A stretch of 64,000 bases of DNA from an uncultured Faecalibacterium sp. (GCA_934503275.1 CAKSVD010000001.1:248001-312000); one strand, 5' to 3'. Counted from the first letter of the stretch, positions 7,801 to 16,723 are shown. Program-made: numbers and translations. Notes: generated by a model not told the origin, from the sequence alone.

Positions 7801-8498
7801 GCACGTTCTTCCTCTTTGAAATGCGTCAGTATGCACGGTATGCCCTGCTGACGCAAAAGCTGTTGTATTTGTATGCCCTGCTGTTGCAACTCCTGTGTAT
7901 CAACCTGATTGAGCACAGCGTAAAACTGCCGGTCCCCCACCGCCTTGCGGCCGCCCTGCGTGCTTGCAAACAGCTGTGCCAGCACAGGCGGTGTAAGCGG
8001 CGCATCCGGCGCAGCCGCTAAAAACTGCGGACGGATGGTATCATAGCGGAAGCAGACCTCCCGCAAGGGCTTGCCCAACGCCGAAAGCCCTGCTACTGCT
8101 AAAACGATATCGCTTTGCGGCAGCAGCACCGGCTCGTGCACCGCCGGGACCTTGCAGGGGCAGTGCTTTGCACCGTCTGCCTCTATAAATACCGCATCTG
8201 CCTGCGCCATCCGGCGCAAAAGCTTCGGCTGCGGCGAAGTCAGCTTTCCGTTTTCTGCTGGAGTGCCAACCACGGCATAGTGACCCGCTTGCCACAGAGT
8301 TGTAAGCGCTGCGTCATCCGGTGCATAGCAGGCTACCGGTTGCCGGATGTGGGTGGTCGTAGTCACAAGCACCCGCCAGCCCTTGCGGGCACAGTGGGCT
8401 GCCATGGCATATAGCAGGGTCGTTTTGCCCCCGCCGCCTACCAGAGAAATGATATGCCCCTTCTCTGCCAAAAACGGAAACTCTTTTTCGTTCAGCAT
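7797..8498 (-). CDS. yqeC: YqeC, selenium-dependent hydroxylase accessory P-loop protein
   Basis: A 233-residue P-loop protein of the YqeC family (TIGR03172), another marker of selenium-dependent molybdenum hydroxylases. The Walker A sequence GGGGKTT is at 21-27, followed by [25 protein letters not shown] and LNQVDT, the last resembling a G4-type base-recognition motif. It starts 6 bp after the stop of the molybdopterin subunit gene and overlaps selD by ATGA, so it is tightly embedded. The family's reaction is not established; nucleotide-dependent cofactor insertion is the usual guess. Confidence 0.9.
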   Translation of the reverse strand: MLNEKEFPFLAEKGHIISLVGGGGKTTLLYAMAAHCARKGWRVLVTTTTHIRQPVACYAPDDAALTTLWQAGHYAVVGTPAENGKLTSPQPKLLRRMAQADAVFIEADGAKHCPCKVPAVHEPVLLPQSDIVLAVAGLSALGKPLREVCFRYDTIRPQFLAAAPDAPLTPPVLAQLFASTQGGRKAVGDRQFYAVLNQVDTQELQQQGIQIQQLLRQQGIPCILTHFKEEERA

Positions 8499-8504
8499 CC
8501 GTCT

Positions 8505-10793
8505 TTAGTGCTTAGCCGCAACTGCCATAGCAATCTGCTCCGGGGTGATGGGTAACTCGTAGAAGCGGGTGCCGATGGCGTTATAGATGGCGTCCGAGAT
8601 GGCGGGCAGCGGCGTATTGATGACCACCTCACCGATGGACTTTGCGCCAAAGGGGCCGTTAGGCTCGTAGCTGTTCTCAAACTCCACATGGATATGCCCG
8701 ATATCGTTGCGGGCAGGGATCTTGTACTGGAACAGAGAGTTCTCTTCTGGGTAGCCGTTTCTGTCGTAGGTGATGTTTTCGGTCAGGGTCATGCCAATGC
8801 CCTGCAGAATGCCGCCCTCAGCCTGCACGCGGGTCAGATTGGGGTTGATGGGCGTACCGCAGTCCACGCAGGCGTCAAACTCCAGCACCTTCACCTCGCC
8901 GGTCTCGGTATCCACCTCTACCTCGGCAGCACCCACCATATACGGCGGCGGAGACAAGGGTGAGGTGTGGGTCTCGGTAAATTCCAGCGGGATCTTATGA
9001 CCGAACTGGGAAGCAAATGCAATCTCGGACAGGGTCTTTTGCCGGGTGGGGTCGGCGCTTTCAAACACGACCTTGCCGTCAAACTCCACGGCATCTGCCG
9101 GGCATTCCAACAATTCCGCGCCCAGCTTACAGATCTGTTCCCGCAGCTTCATGGCACACTTTTCAGTGGCCTTGCCGGTGACATAGGTGGTGCTGGAAGC
9201 ATAAGAGCCGGAATCGTAGGGCGAAGAATCCGTATCCGCGCCAAAGACGGTAATGTTATCCAGCGGGCAGTCCAGCACCTCGGCGGCGATCTGCGCCAGC
9301 GTGGTGTCGCAGCCGGTGCCCATATCGGCAGCACCGATCATCAGGGTATAGAAGCCGTCATCGTTCAGCTTGAGGGTGGCACTGCCCACGTCCATGCCGG
9401 AGATGCCGGAGCCCTGCATGGCCATACCCATGCCCACAGCACGGATCTTGCCGTTGCCCATATCCCGGGCGGGATACTTGTGCTCCCAGTCGATCATCTC
9501 GCGCACCTTGAGTACGCACCGGTCAAGCGCGCAGCTGGTATTTACCGCGCCGTAGTAAGCGGGCATTACATCGCCCTCCTGCACGGTGTTCTTCAGACGG
9601 AGTTCAATGGGATCCATGTTCAGCTTGTGCGCCAGTTCGTTTACGGCAGATTCCACCGCAAACAGACCCTGTGTAGCGCCATAGCCGCGGTATGCGCCGG
9701 CAGACATATGGTTGGTGTACACCACATCGCTGACAAAGCGGAAGGCTTCGGCCTTGCCGTACAGCGGGATGGATTTGTGACCAGACAGACCCACGGTAGT
9801 GGGGCCGTGCTCGCCGTAAGCACCGGTGTTGGACAGGGTGTACAGGTCGATGCCCTTCACGATGCCGTCCTTGGTAGCACCCAGACGGACGTGCATCTCC
9901 ATCTCGTGGCGCGGCGAAGAAGCCGTCTGGCTTTCCACACGGCTGAAGATGAGTTTGGAGGGCTTTTTGGTCATCCAAGTCACAAAGGCCGGGTACACCT
10001 CACTGACGGCAGTTTGCTTTGCACCAAAGCCGCCGCCGATGCGAGGCTTGGAGACACGCACCATGGATTTGGGGATGTGCAGTGCATTGGCAATGTTGCG
10101 GCGAACGTGGAAAACGATCTGGGTAGAACTGAGCACATTCAGCCGCCCATAAGTATCAATAGAGCAATAGGTGCGGAAGGTCTCCATCATGGCCTGCTGG
10201 CAGGCCTTGGTGTGGTACACATGGTCAATGACCACATCGCACCCGGTCAGCACAGCATCGATATCGCCGTTGCCGCATGCATCGTGAGCGCAGAGGTTGC
10301 GCTTGTTGTCAGCACCCACGGGGGCAAGACTTTCCCAGTTGTCCTCCGGGTGCACAAGGATGGGGTTATCCTTGGCGGTGTGGAAGTCCAGCACGGCCTC
10401 CAGCACCTCGTAGTCTACCTTGATAAGCTTGAGCGCTTTGTCCACGCACTTTTCATCTTTACCTGCTACAATGGCCACCACATCTCCCACAAAGCGGACA
10501 TGGCGGTCGATGAGCAGACGGTCGTAGGGGCTGGCCTCCGGGTAGGTCTGGCCGGCCTGCGTATAACGGCGGGCATCCTGCGGCACATCCTCCCAAGTGA
10601 AGATGGCTTCGATGCCGGGCACTTTTTTGGCAACAGCGGTATTGATGGTGCGGACGATGGCGTTTGCATGGGGCGAGCGCAGCAGCTTGACGATCAGACA
10701 ATCCTGCGGGATGATGTCATCCATATAGACAGGCTGGCCGGTGACCAGCTGCATCGCGTCTTTTTTGCGGAACGGTTTGTTGACGGTTTTCAC
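8505..10793 (-). CDS. Molybdenum hydroxylase, molybdopterin-binding large subunit (xanthine dehydrogenase family)
   Basis: The catalytic subunit of a xanthine dehydrogenase/nicotinate hydroxylase-like enzyme, 762 residues. Molybdopterin contacts typical of the family are visible: GGGFGAKQ (253-260), GAYRGYGATQG (366-376) and, near the C-terminus, GPFGAKSIGEVV with the putative catalytic Glu. The start is a GTG at 10793 whose GTGA overlaps the 2Fe-2S gene and which follows AAGGAGGG at ideal distance; the open frame upstream is only overlap. With selD, yqeB, yqeC and yedF in the same operon it is best read as a selenium-dependent hydroxylase of purines or related N-heterocycles. The purine permease nearby supports a purine substrate, but the substrate is not proven. 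Confidence 0.93.
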   Translation of the reverse strand: MKTVNKPFRKKDAMQLVTGQPVYMDDIIPQDCLIVKLLRSPHANAIVRTINTAVAKKVPGIEAIFTWEDVPQDARRYTQAGQTYPEASPYDRLLIDRHVRFVGDVVAIVAGKDEKCVDKALKLIKVDYEVLEAVLDFHTAKDNPILVHPEDNWESLAPVGADNKRNLCAHDACGNGDIDAVLTGCDVVIDHVYHTKACQQAMMETFRTYCSIDTYGRLNVLSSTQIVFHVRRNIANALHIPKSMVRVSKPRIGGGFGAKQTAVSEVYPAFVTWMTKKPSKLIFSRVESQTASSPRHEMEMHVRLGATKDGIVKGIDLYTLSNTGAYGEHGPTTVGLSGHKSIPLYGKAEAFRFVSDVVYTNHMSAGAYRGYGATQGLFAVESAVNELAHKLNMDPIELRLKNTVQEGDVMPAYYGAVNTSCALDRCVLKVREMIDWEHKYPARDMGNGKIRAVGMGMAMQGSGISGMDVGSATLKLNDDGFYTLMIGAADMGTGCDTTLAQIAAEVLDCPLDNITVFGADTDSSPYDSGSYASSTTYVTGKATEKCAMKLREQICKLGAELLECPADAVEFDGKVVFESADPTRQKTLSEIAFASQFGHKIPLEFTETHTSPLSPPPYMVGAAEVEVDTETGEVKVLEFDACVDCGTPINPNLTRVQAEGGILQGIGMTLTENITYDRNGYPEENSLFQYKIPARNDIGHIHVEFENSYEPNGPFGAKSIGEVVINTPLPAISDAIYNAIGTRFYELPITPEQIAMAVAAKH

Positions 10794-11260
10794 TGTACGC
10801 CCTCCTTCTGCTTTTTCCATGCCAGAAAACTCATAATGCCGCGCAGCTGGCCCTCGTAGCCGGAGCAGCGGCACAGGTTTCCGGCAAGGTATTCCTTCAC
10901 CTGCTCTTCAGTTGGGTACGGCTGCTCCCGGAACAAAGCCAGCGCGTTCATGATAAAGCCCGGGTTGCAGAAGCCGCACTGCTCTGCGCCCTGATCTGCG
11001 ATAAATGCACCAAACTCGGCGGCTTCCTCCTGCAAGCCCTCCAGCGTGGTGATCTTATGCCCATCGGCGCGGGCTGCCAGCACGGAGCAGGAAAGCACCG
11101 GCTTATCGTCCATAAACACGGTGCACAGACCGCAGTTGGAAGTCTCGCAGCCGCGCTTGACGCTCTTGCAGCCGTGTGCGCGGACAAAATCGATCAGAAG
11201 CATATCCGGGGTGATCTCCTCGGATACCCGGACGCCGTTCAAGGTAAGTGTGATCTGCAT
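10790..11260 (-). CDS. Molybdenum hydroxylase 2Fe-2S subunit
   Basis: A 156-residue electron-transfer subunit with two [2Fe-2S] clusters. The plant-ferredoxin-type N-terminal site uses C38, C43, C46 (CETSNCGLC) and C58; the alpha-helical C-terminal site uses C95, C98 (CGFC), C130 and C132 (LCRC). All eight ligands are present. The ATG at 11260 directly abuts the TAA of the FAD-subunit gene, and the stop overlaps the large-subunit GTG. It passes electrons from the Mo site to the FAD subunit in the cytoplasm. Confidence 0.95.
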   Translation of the reverse strand: MQITLTLNGVRVSEEITPDMLLIDFVRAHGCKSVKRGCETSNCGLCTVFMDDKPVLSCSVLAARADGHKITTLEGLQEEAAEFGAFIADQGAEQCGFCNPGFIMNALALFREQPYPTEEQVKEYLAGNLCRCSGYEGQLRGIMSFLAWKKQKEGVQ

Positions 11261-12064
11261 TTACTTTTCCTCCTGCATTTTACGCTGTTCCAGTTCCAGC
11301 ACCGCGCGCTTTGTCAGCACGCCAGCCAGATGCTGACGGTATTCGGCGCTGCCGCGCATATTGGAGCCGGTAACGATCTGCGCCTTTACGCTTTCGGCAA
11401 ACTGCGCGGCAAGCTGTTCCGCCGCAAGGGCAGGCTCTGCCGGGAGTTCGAACCGCACGGCGCGCAGCGGACGTGCACCAATGACGATACGGTAATCACC
11501 GGTCTCCATCCGGGCAGCGGCACAGGTCAGCACCGGGATATCGGTCTGGCTGTTGCGCACCGACTGGTAATAAAGCTGTATCGGTGTCTTTTTTACGATC
11601 AGCCGCACCAGAACGTCCCGGTCGTAGGGGCGCTGTGCATATTCCTGCAGCGGCAGGATACCGCCCTTGTACAGTTCTACATCACAATCCATGGCAAGGA
11701 ACATGGTCAGCACATCCGAAAAGCCGAACCGGCTGTAGATGCTGCCGCCCACGGTAGCCAGATTGCGCAACTGTACGCCCACGATATGGCGCACAGCCTC
11801 CCGCATAGCACCATGGGTATAGGCGGCAAGCCCCGGGTGCTGCTCCAGCTGGCGCAAGGTGACCATAGCGCCGATGGAAAAGCTGTCCTCGGTCTCTTCA
11901 ATGGTATCCAGTCCCAGACCGGAAAGGTCGATGGCGGTGCCGACATTGATGGTTTCCATCTTCAGCCAGATCATGCCGCCCAAAATGCGGTTCTGTTTTT
12001 TCTGGTTCAGCTGCCACGCCTCCTCCAGACTTTCTGCCCGCTTATATTCTCGGATCGTCATCAT
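11261..12064 (-). CDS. Molybdenum hydroxylase FAD-binding subunit
   Basis: A 267-residue member of the xanthine dehydrogenase/CO dehydrogenase medium-subunit family. FAD pyrophosphate-binding segments are visible as RILGGMIWLK (27-36) and NLATVGGSIY (101-110). It is the first gene of the leftward ten-gene selenium/molybdenum operon. The start at 12064 has GAGAGG upstream; a second ATG follows immediately, so the first residue is uncertain by one codon. It probably hands electrons to NAD or to another acceptor. It is divergent from the mocA-like gene with about 100 bp between them. Confidence 0.93.
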   Translation of the reverse strand: MMTIREYKRAESLEEAWQLNQKKQNRILGGMIWLKMETINVGTAIDLSGLGLDTIEETEDSFSIGAMVTLRQLEQHPGLAAYTHGAMREAVRHIVGVQLRNLATVGGSIYSRFGFSDVLTMFLAMDCDVELYKGGILPLQEYAQRPYDRDVLVRLIVKKTPIQLYYQSVRNSQTDIPVLTCAAARMETGDYRIVIGARPLRAVRFELPAEPALAAEQLAAQFAESVKAQIVTGSNMRGSAEYRQHLAGVLTKRAVLELEQRKMQEEK

Positions 12065-12167
12065 GTGCAGTACCTCTCTTTTCTATCGCTGCGATATCTC
12101 TGCTTTTATTTTAGCACAGCTTTCGGTATAATACTATTATAAAATGCTGCTGAAGGGGTGTATTTGT
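12065..12167. promoter_or_regulatory. Divergent promoter region between the hydroxylase operon and mocA-like gene
   Basis: This 103-bp spacer must hold both promoters. A perfect TATAAT lies at 12127-12132 on the plus strand for the cytidylyltransferase gene, with only an AT-rich -35. On the minus strand TAAAAT around 12108-12113 is a candidate -10. No clear operator or riboswitch was found. Confidence 0.45.
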
Positions 12168-12851
12168 ATGAAAAAGTCGCTTACGGTCGGCTGTGTGATC
12201 ATGGCCTCCGGGCTGAGCCGCCGTTTTGGCGCAAACAAACTGCTGGCAGATTTTTGCGGCCAGCCCATGCTCTGCCGGGCCTTTGCCGCTACCGCCACAC
12301 CCTGTATCGCCGCCCGCATCGTGGTGACCCGCTCGGAAGAGGTGCAGGCACTGTGCAGGGCGCAGGGCGTTCCTGTGCTGCTGCACAGCCTGCCCGGCCG
12401 CAACGATACCGTTCGGCTGGGGCTTTCGGCGCTGCTGGAGCAGCAGCCGGAACTGAGCGGTTGTATGTTTCTGCCCGGGGATCAGCCTCTGCTGCGCCGG
12501 GAGACGGTAGAAGCCATGACAGAACGCTTCTGCTGCGAGCAGTCCTCCCCGGCAGAATGGCAAAAAGAAACAGAACGGGAGATCTTCCGTCTGGGAGCCG
12601 TGGCCGAAAACGACCCGGCACCTCTTGTTGGAAGTCCCGTTCTGTTTGGAAGCAGCTTTTTTTCAGAACTGCTCACCCTGCCGGAAAACAAAGGCGGCAA
12701 CGTGCTGCTTAAAAAGTATCCTGCGCAGGTGCGCACCGTCTGCATTGCAGACAATGCAGAACTACTGGATGCAGACACCCCGCAGGTGTTGCAGCAGCTG
12801 GAAGCCCTTGCCCGGCAAAAAGGCCGTCCGGGCGGTGTGCAATGCTTATGA
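12168..12851 (+). CDS. MocA/MobA-like molybdenum cofactor nucleotidyltransferase
   Basis: A 227-residue nucleotidyltransferase related to MocA (CTP:molybdopterin cytidylyltransferase) and MobA. The signature loop ASGLSRRFGANKLL (13-26) and the metal-binding LPGDQPLL are present; 'NKGGNVLLKKYP' and 'LLDADTPQVL' match the family's C-terminal half. Its job would be to make the dinucleotide form of Mo cofactor used by hydroxylases, usually MCD, which fits the divergent hydroxylase operon. An in-frame ATG at 12144 exists, but GAAGGGG at 12151-12157 favours 12168. It is convergent with the purine permease gene, with 10 bp between the stops. Confidence 0.87.
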   Translation: MKKSLTVGCVIMASGLSRRFGANKLLADFCGQPMLCRAFAATATPCIAARIVVTRSEEVQALCRAQGVPVLLHSLPGRNDTVRLGLSALLEQQPELSGCMFLPGDQPLLRRETVEAMTERFCCEQSSPAEWQKETEREIFRLGAVAENDPAPLVGSPVLFGSSFFSELLTLPENKGGNVLLKKYPAQVRTVCIADNAELLDADTPQVLQQLEALARQKGRPGGVQCL

Positions 12852-12861
12852 AAACGGCTTC

Positions 12862-14259
12862 TTACTCTGCCATATCGTTCTTAGGCAGCAGCACGTTCAG
12901 CAGGATCGCCACAAAGGCAGCCGGAACAATGCCGGACTCACCACAGATCAGCTGGAAGGCCTGCGGAGCCTGTGCCAGAATGCCGCTGTTGGCGCCCATA
13001 CCATAGCCCACGCCCAGTGCCACAGACACGATGGTCAGGTGACGCGGGGTCATCTTTTCCTTGGTGATCAACTGAATGCCGCTGACCACGATGGAAGAGA
13101 ACATCATAACGGCAGCACCGCCCAGAACGGCCTGCGGCATGATGGAAATCAGCGCGCCCAGCTTGGGGATCAGGCCGCAAAGGATCAGGAACACAGCACC
13201 GGAGGCCAGTGCCATGCGATTGACCACCTTGGTCATGGCCACCAGACCCACGTTCTGGCTGAAGGAGGTGTTGGGCAGCACGCCGAACAGTGCGGCAAAG
13301 GTAGAGCCGAGGCCATCGCAGATGATGCCGCCGGACAGTTCCTTATCAGAGGGCTCACGGTTCATGCCGCCCTCCATCACGCCGGAGATATCGCCCACAG
13401 TCTCCACTGCGGTAACGATGAACATGATCAGCACCGGAAGGATCGCACGGGCATCAAATACCACCTTGACCGGCATCAGCTTGGGCACTGCGAACCAAGA
13501 GGCCTGCGCCACCTTGTCCCAGTTGAGCACCCATGCCTTGGTGAACTCTACGCCATCAGCAGTCACGCCGGTGGTGGGCAGCACCAGACCCATAATGAAA
13601 GCAACCACATAACCGGCCAGAATGCCGATGAGGATGGCAGAGGAACTGAGGAAACCGGTGGTCCAGTGCTTGAAGAACAGGATGACCACCAGCACGAACA
13701 GTGCCAGCAGCAGGTTCTCCACAGAGCCGAAGTCCTTGGCCTTGTTGCCGCCACCGAAGGAGTTGATGCCTACCGAGATCAGCGAAAGGCCGATGGAAAG
13801 CACCACCGTGCCGGTGACCACCGGCGGGAAGAACTTGCGCAGCGGCTTCAGGAAAAATCCCAGCACGCTTTCAAAAACACCGCCGATGATGGATGCGCCC
13901 ATAATCGCGCCATAGGCCAGCACACCGCCGCCCATCGTGCCCACAACGCTGTTGAACACGCCGATAAAGCCGGAACTGGTACCCATGATGATAGGTACTG
14001 CGCCGCCTACGGGTCCGATAGTGAACAGCTGCACCAGCGTGACGATACCTGCCACGAACATGGCGCTCTGCAGCAGGGTGACCTGCAGGTCTGCAAACTC
14101 ACCGCCTGCAATGCCGCAGGCGCTGGTGATGATCAGCAGCGGGGTCAGGTTACCCACGAACATGGCGCAGACGTGCTGCAAGCCCAGCGGGATCGCCTGC
14201 CGCAGGGACATTTTGGCTTCAAACTGATAAGCCGCTTCTTCAAGCTTGACTTCCTTCAA
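12862..14259 (-). CDS. NCS2-family uracil/xanthine (purine) permease
   Basis: A polytopic membrane transporter of the NCS2 (nucleobase:cation symporter 2) family, about 465 residues and roughly 12-14 membrane segments. Diagnostic pieces are GLQHVCAMFVGNLTPLLI near the N-terminus, the 'GTSSGFIG' loop, the signature around VETVGDISGVMEGG and the NTSFSQNVGLVAMTKVVNR segment. Start choice is awkward: TTG at 14277 has no ribosome site, whereas TTG at 14259 lies 10 bases after GGAG, so 14259 is used; a GTG at 14268 is too close. Its own promoter is at 14326-14354. Location beside a Mo hydroxylase suggests import of xanthine, hypoxanthine or urate. Confidence 0.9.
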   Translation of the reverse strand: MKEVKLEEAAYQFEAKMSLRQAIPLGLQHVCAMFVGNLTPLLIITSACGIAGGEFADLQVTLLQSAMFVAGIVTLVQLFTIGPVGGAVPIIMGTSSGFIGVFNSVVGTMGGGVLAYGAIMGASIIGGVFESVLGFFLKPLRKFFPPVVTGTVVLSIGLSLISVGINSFGGGNKAKDFGSVENLLLALFVLVVILFFKHWTTGFLSSSAILIGILAGYVVAFIMGLVLPTTGVTADGVEFTKAWVLNWDKVAQASWFAVPKLMPVKVVFDARAILPVLIMFIVTAVETVGDISGVMEGGMNREPSDKELSGGIICDGLGSTFAALFGVLPNTSFSQNVGLVAMTKVVNRMALASGAVFLILCGLIPKLGALISIMPQAVLGGAAVMMFSSIVVSGIQLITKEKMTPRHLTIVSVALGVGYGMGANSGILAQAPQAFQLICGESGIVPAAFVAILLNVLLPKNDMAE

Positions 14260-14325
14260 AAATTCCACTCTCCTCAAGGTTTTAAAGGTTTATGCGGTTC
14301 GGATGCTTTGCAAAAAAGCGAAAAT

Positions 14326-14354
14326 ATTATAGCAAAATGCAGATAAGATGTAAA
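14326..14354 (-). promoter_or_regulatory. Sigma-A promoter of the purine permease
   Basis: On the minus strand TTTACA (14354-14349), 17 bases, then TATAAT (14331-14326). The leader to the start is only about 60 nt, too short for a purine riboswitch plus expression platform, and no purine-riboswitch core was recognised. Confidence 0.8.
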
Positions 14355-14420
14355 ATAAGTATGACTTTTATATGGAAAATTGCTACATCCCACAAGCGAA
14401 CTTTTCTCCGGCAGACAAGC

Positions 14421-14492
14421 AAAAAAGCAGGGTTTCTGCATGATTTATCCAGCCTGATTCGGCTGGCAGCATACAGAATCCCCTGCTTTTTT
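14421..14492 (-). terminator. Large rho-independent terminator
   Basis: GCAGGG/CCCTGC outer stem with a nested CCAGCC-loop-GGCTGG hairpin (14449-14466). Runs of six T/A flank both sides, so it could work in both directions. It lies just after the SDR gene that ends at 14544 and insulates the purine permease. Confidence 0.8.
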
Positions 14493-14543
14493 CGTGCTTT
14501 TCTCTGTTTTTTGTGCGATACGGAAAAATTTTTGCTTCTGCGG

Positions 14544-15380
14544 TCAGCGCAGTCCATAATCCCGCAAACAGCGCGTCAACCCTTCCTGTGTGGTGTCAAA
14601 TACGATGCCTTGCGCCCGCAGCTTGCTGCAATCTATCGCAAGGTTCCGTGCCCAGTCAGCTTCCTGAATATCGACCGTGATCCCGAGTATCTTCGCAAAC
14701 TGCTGAGCAGTCAGCACCATGTTTTCGGCGTTTTCACTGCCAAAGTTATAGACCCCGCCGGGCAGGGTCAAAACAGCTTCCAGCAGTGCCACCGCCTGCC
14801 GGACGTAGGTGATGCCTCGGAAGTCCCGGACAGAAAAGCGGACGGATTCTCCCCGCTGTGCCGCGCGCAAAAGATTCAGCGGCAGGTTGCCCCGGATGGG
14901 CAGCCGGTAGCCCGGCAGGTCGTACATCCATGTGGCGCGCAGCAGCACGGCACTCGGGCAGAGCGCCTGCACACGCTGCTCCATTTCCAGCTTGCCCAGC
15001 CCATACACATTGGCAGGCTTTAACGGAATTGTTTCCGGCAGCGGGCCGGACTGCTCCACACCGGCATAGACCTGATCCGAACTGAAGGCCACCAGCTTTG
15101 CGCCAGTCTGCGCTGATGCCCGGGCAAGCCAGACCGGCAACTCCACATTGGCGCGGTAAGCCTGCTCCGGGTGGTCGGCGCAGTAACCGGTATCCGAAAT
15201 AGCTGCGGTGTGCAGAATAACATCCGGGTGCTGCTGCAAAACCGCCTGCCGCACGGCGTCCTCCCCTGCTGTTGCCAAAAAGCCTTTGGGAAAGGTGCAC
15301 AACTCGTAACGCCCCGCCCATTGCTGCATCACACGGGAACCCACAAAGCCGCCGGCACCGGTCACAAGGATCTTCTTCAT
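14544..15380 (-). CDS. NAD(P)-dependent SDR, RmlD-like sugar-nucleotide reductase family
   Basis: A 278-residue extended short-chain dehydrogenase. It has TGAGGFVGSRV (7-17) as the Rossmann glycine motif, HTAAISDTGYC, the SSDQVY strand and the catalytic YGLGK (Tyr-x3-Lys). The overall form matches RmlD/dTDP-4-dehydrorhamnose reductase-like proteins, but no rhamnose cluster is nearby, so the substrate is not assigned. The ATG at 15380 follows GGGAG. It lies 22 bp after azlD and is probably read from the azlCD promoter. It ends at a strong terminator. Confidence 0.82.
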   Translation of the reverse strand: MKKILVTGAGGFVGSRVMQQWAGRYELCTFPKGFLATAGEDAVRQAVLQQHPDVILHTAAISDTGYCADHPEQAYRANVELPVWLARASAQTGAKLVAFSSDQVYAGVEQSGPLPETIPLKPANVYGLGKLEMEQRVQALCPSAVLLRATWMYDLPGYRLPIRGNLPLNLLRAAQRGESVRFSVRDFRGITYVRQAVALLEAVLTLPGGVYNFGSENAENMVLTAQQFAKILGITVDIQEADWARNLAIDCSKLRAQGIVFDTTQEGLTRCLRDYGLR

Positions 15381-15402
15381 TTTGTTCTCCCGCTATAAGG
15401 TC

Positions 15403-15708
15403 TCAGATAAAAAATTCCAGTACAAACACCACCGCACAGCAGCCCGCAGCCACCTGAAACAGGCTTGCGCCAAACCATGCAGCGGCAATGCCAACTACCA
15501 GTGCAACAGCACCCGCTGCCGGGCTCTGCGTTGCTTGAATGATGGCCGGAAAGGTCATCACAGCCAGCGTCACATAGGGAACATAGTACAAAAACGACTG
15601 GATAAAGCGGTTTTTGATTGGCTTGCGGATCAGCGTCAGCGGCAGGATGCGGATGGCGTAGGACACCAGTGCCATGACTGCAATATAGATATAATTGTTA
15701 TGTGTCAT
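15403..15708 (-). CDS. azlD: AzlD-type branched-chain amino acid export subunit
   Basis: A 101-residue membrane protein with about four hydrophobic segments, of the AzlD family. The hallmarks are 'MALVSYAIRILPLTL' and 'FLYYVPYVTLAVMTFPAI'. AzlD partners AzlC in a two-gene exporter of branched-chain amino acids or analogues such as azaleucine. It overlaps azlC by 11 bp, confirming the pair. Confidence 0.9.
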   Translation of the reverse strand: MTHNNYIYIAVMALVSYAIRILPLTLIRKPIKNRFIQSFLYYVPYVTLAVMTFPAIIQATQSPAAGAVALVVGIAAAWFGASLFQVAAGCCAVVFVLEFFI

Positions 15709-16474
15709 CTTCGTTTTCCTCCTGCTTGACCGGGAACAGCACCGCTGCTGCGCCGGAGATCGCCACCGTTAAAAGAATGGTGCGAGTGCCCTCGGAGAGT
15801 ACCGAGATGCCCGGCAGATAGCTGCACAGAAAACTCAGTGCAAAGCTGATGACGACCAGCACCGCAACGATCCGGTCTTTGCGGGCCGGTGGGATGATGA
15901 TGGCCAAAAACATTCCGTACAGTGCCACGCTCAAGGCGCTGACTACCCGCAGCGGCAGCAGATTACCCGCTATAATGCCCAGCGCCGTACCGGAAGCCCA
16001 CGCTGGCGCTGCCAGCAGGATAGCGCCATAGGTATAGTACGGATTCAGGCTGCCCGGGCGGGCGATGGTAATGCCGAACAGTTCGTCCGTGACATCATAG
16101 CCGATGAGCAGCCGATGCCAGAAGGGCGTGTCCGGTGCAAAGCGCTGTGCCAGCGCACAACTCATTAACAGATACCGCGCATTGGCGATCAGGGTAATGA
16201 CCGCCACCTCAAAATAGGTGGCGTTTGCCATGATCAGCGCAAATGCGGCATATTCTCCTGCGGAAGCATTGTTCAGCAGGCTGACAAGAAATCCCTGAAA
16301 CGGCGTAAAGCCTGCCTTGCGCGCCGCAATACCCAGGGAAAACGATACCGCAAAGTAACCCAGCGCAATGGGCACACCATCCCGCATTCCATCGCAGAAC
16401 ACCTTGCGGCTGAACTGATCTGCCCTTCCCGTTTGGACGAGCTGCGGCTCCAAAAGCCTTTGCTTCGATTCCAT
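15698..16474 (-). CDS. azlC: AzlC-family branched-chain amino acid exporter
   Basis: A 258-residue polytopic membrane protein of the AzlC/YgaZ family. Typical segments are 'GVPIALGYFAVSFSLGIAARKAGF', 'FQGFLVSLLNNASAGEYAAFAL' and 'ITLIANARYLLMSCALAQRF'. With AzlD it should export branched-chain amino acids. The start at 16474 (MESKQR) follows AGGGGAAG; the ten codons further upstream in frame have no ribosome site. The gene begins a leftward operon azlC-azlD-SDR. Confidence 0.9.
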   Translation of the reverse strand: MESKQRLLEPQLVQTGRADQFSRKVFCDGMRDGVPIALGYFAVSFSLGIAARKAGFTPFQGFLVSLLNNASAGEYAAFALIMANATYFEVAVITLIANARYLLMSCALAQRFAPDTPFWHRLLIGYDVTDELFGITIARPGSLNPYYTYGAILLAAPAWASGTALGIIAGNLLPLRVVSALSVALYGMFLAIIIPPARKDRIVAVLVVISFALSFLCSYLPGISVLSEGTRTILLTVAISGAAAVLFPVKQEENEDDT

Positions 16475-16660
16475 AGTTGATACTTCCCCTTTCCTATTTT
16501 GCAAACAGCGGATTCTATTATACTCCCCTGCAGACGGAGAAGAAAGAGGTTTTGGACTTTTTTGTGTAAAATTCTGCTTTCAAAAGACTTCGGACTTGTG
16601 TTGCAAATGCGATGAAGCGAGAAATATTTTGAATGTGTTTCGGTTTGTTTTTGCCAGAGG

Positions 16661-16707
16661 ATAAAAAACACCCCGGAGGGTTCCGTGAAAACGAAACCTC
16701 CGGGGTG
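16661..16707 (-). terminator. Rho-independent terminator, leftward
   Basis: CACCCCGGAGG (16669-16679) pairs perfectly with CCTCCGGGGTG (16697-16707). On the minus strand the stem is followed by TTTTTTAT, so it ends transcription coming from the HxlR side. It lies upstream of azlC. Confidence 0.88.
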
Positions 16708-16723
16708 ATGGTGCTATTGGGGA

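Noticed and set aside
8967..10859. Long plus-strand frame opposite the Mo subunit
   Set aside because: Antisense shadow; the minus-strand gene has all family motifs.
12625..14346. 573-codon plus-strand frame running from the mocA-like gene across the permease
   Set aside because: His/Gln-rich antisense translation of the permease, no start signal and no family.
14260..14420. Purine riboswitch before the permease
   Set aside because: The leader is only about 60 nt and the conserved purine-riboswitch loop sequences are missing.
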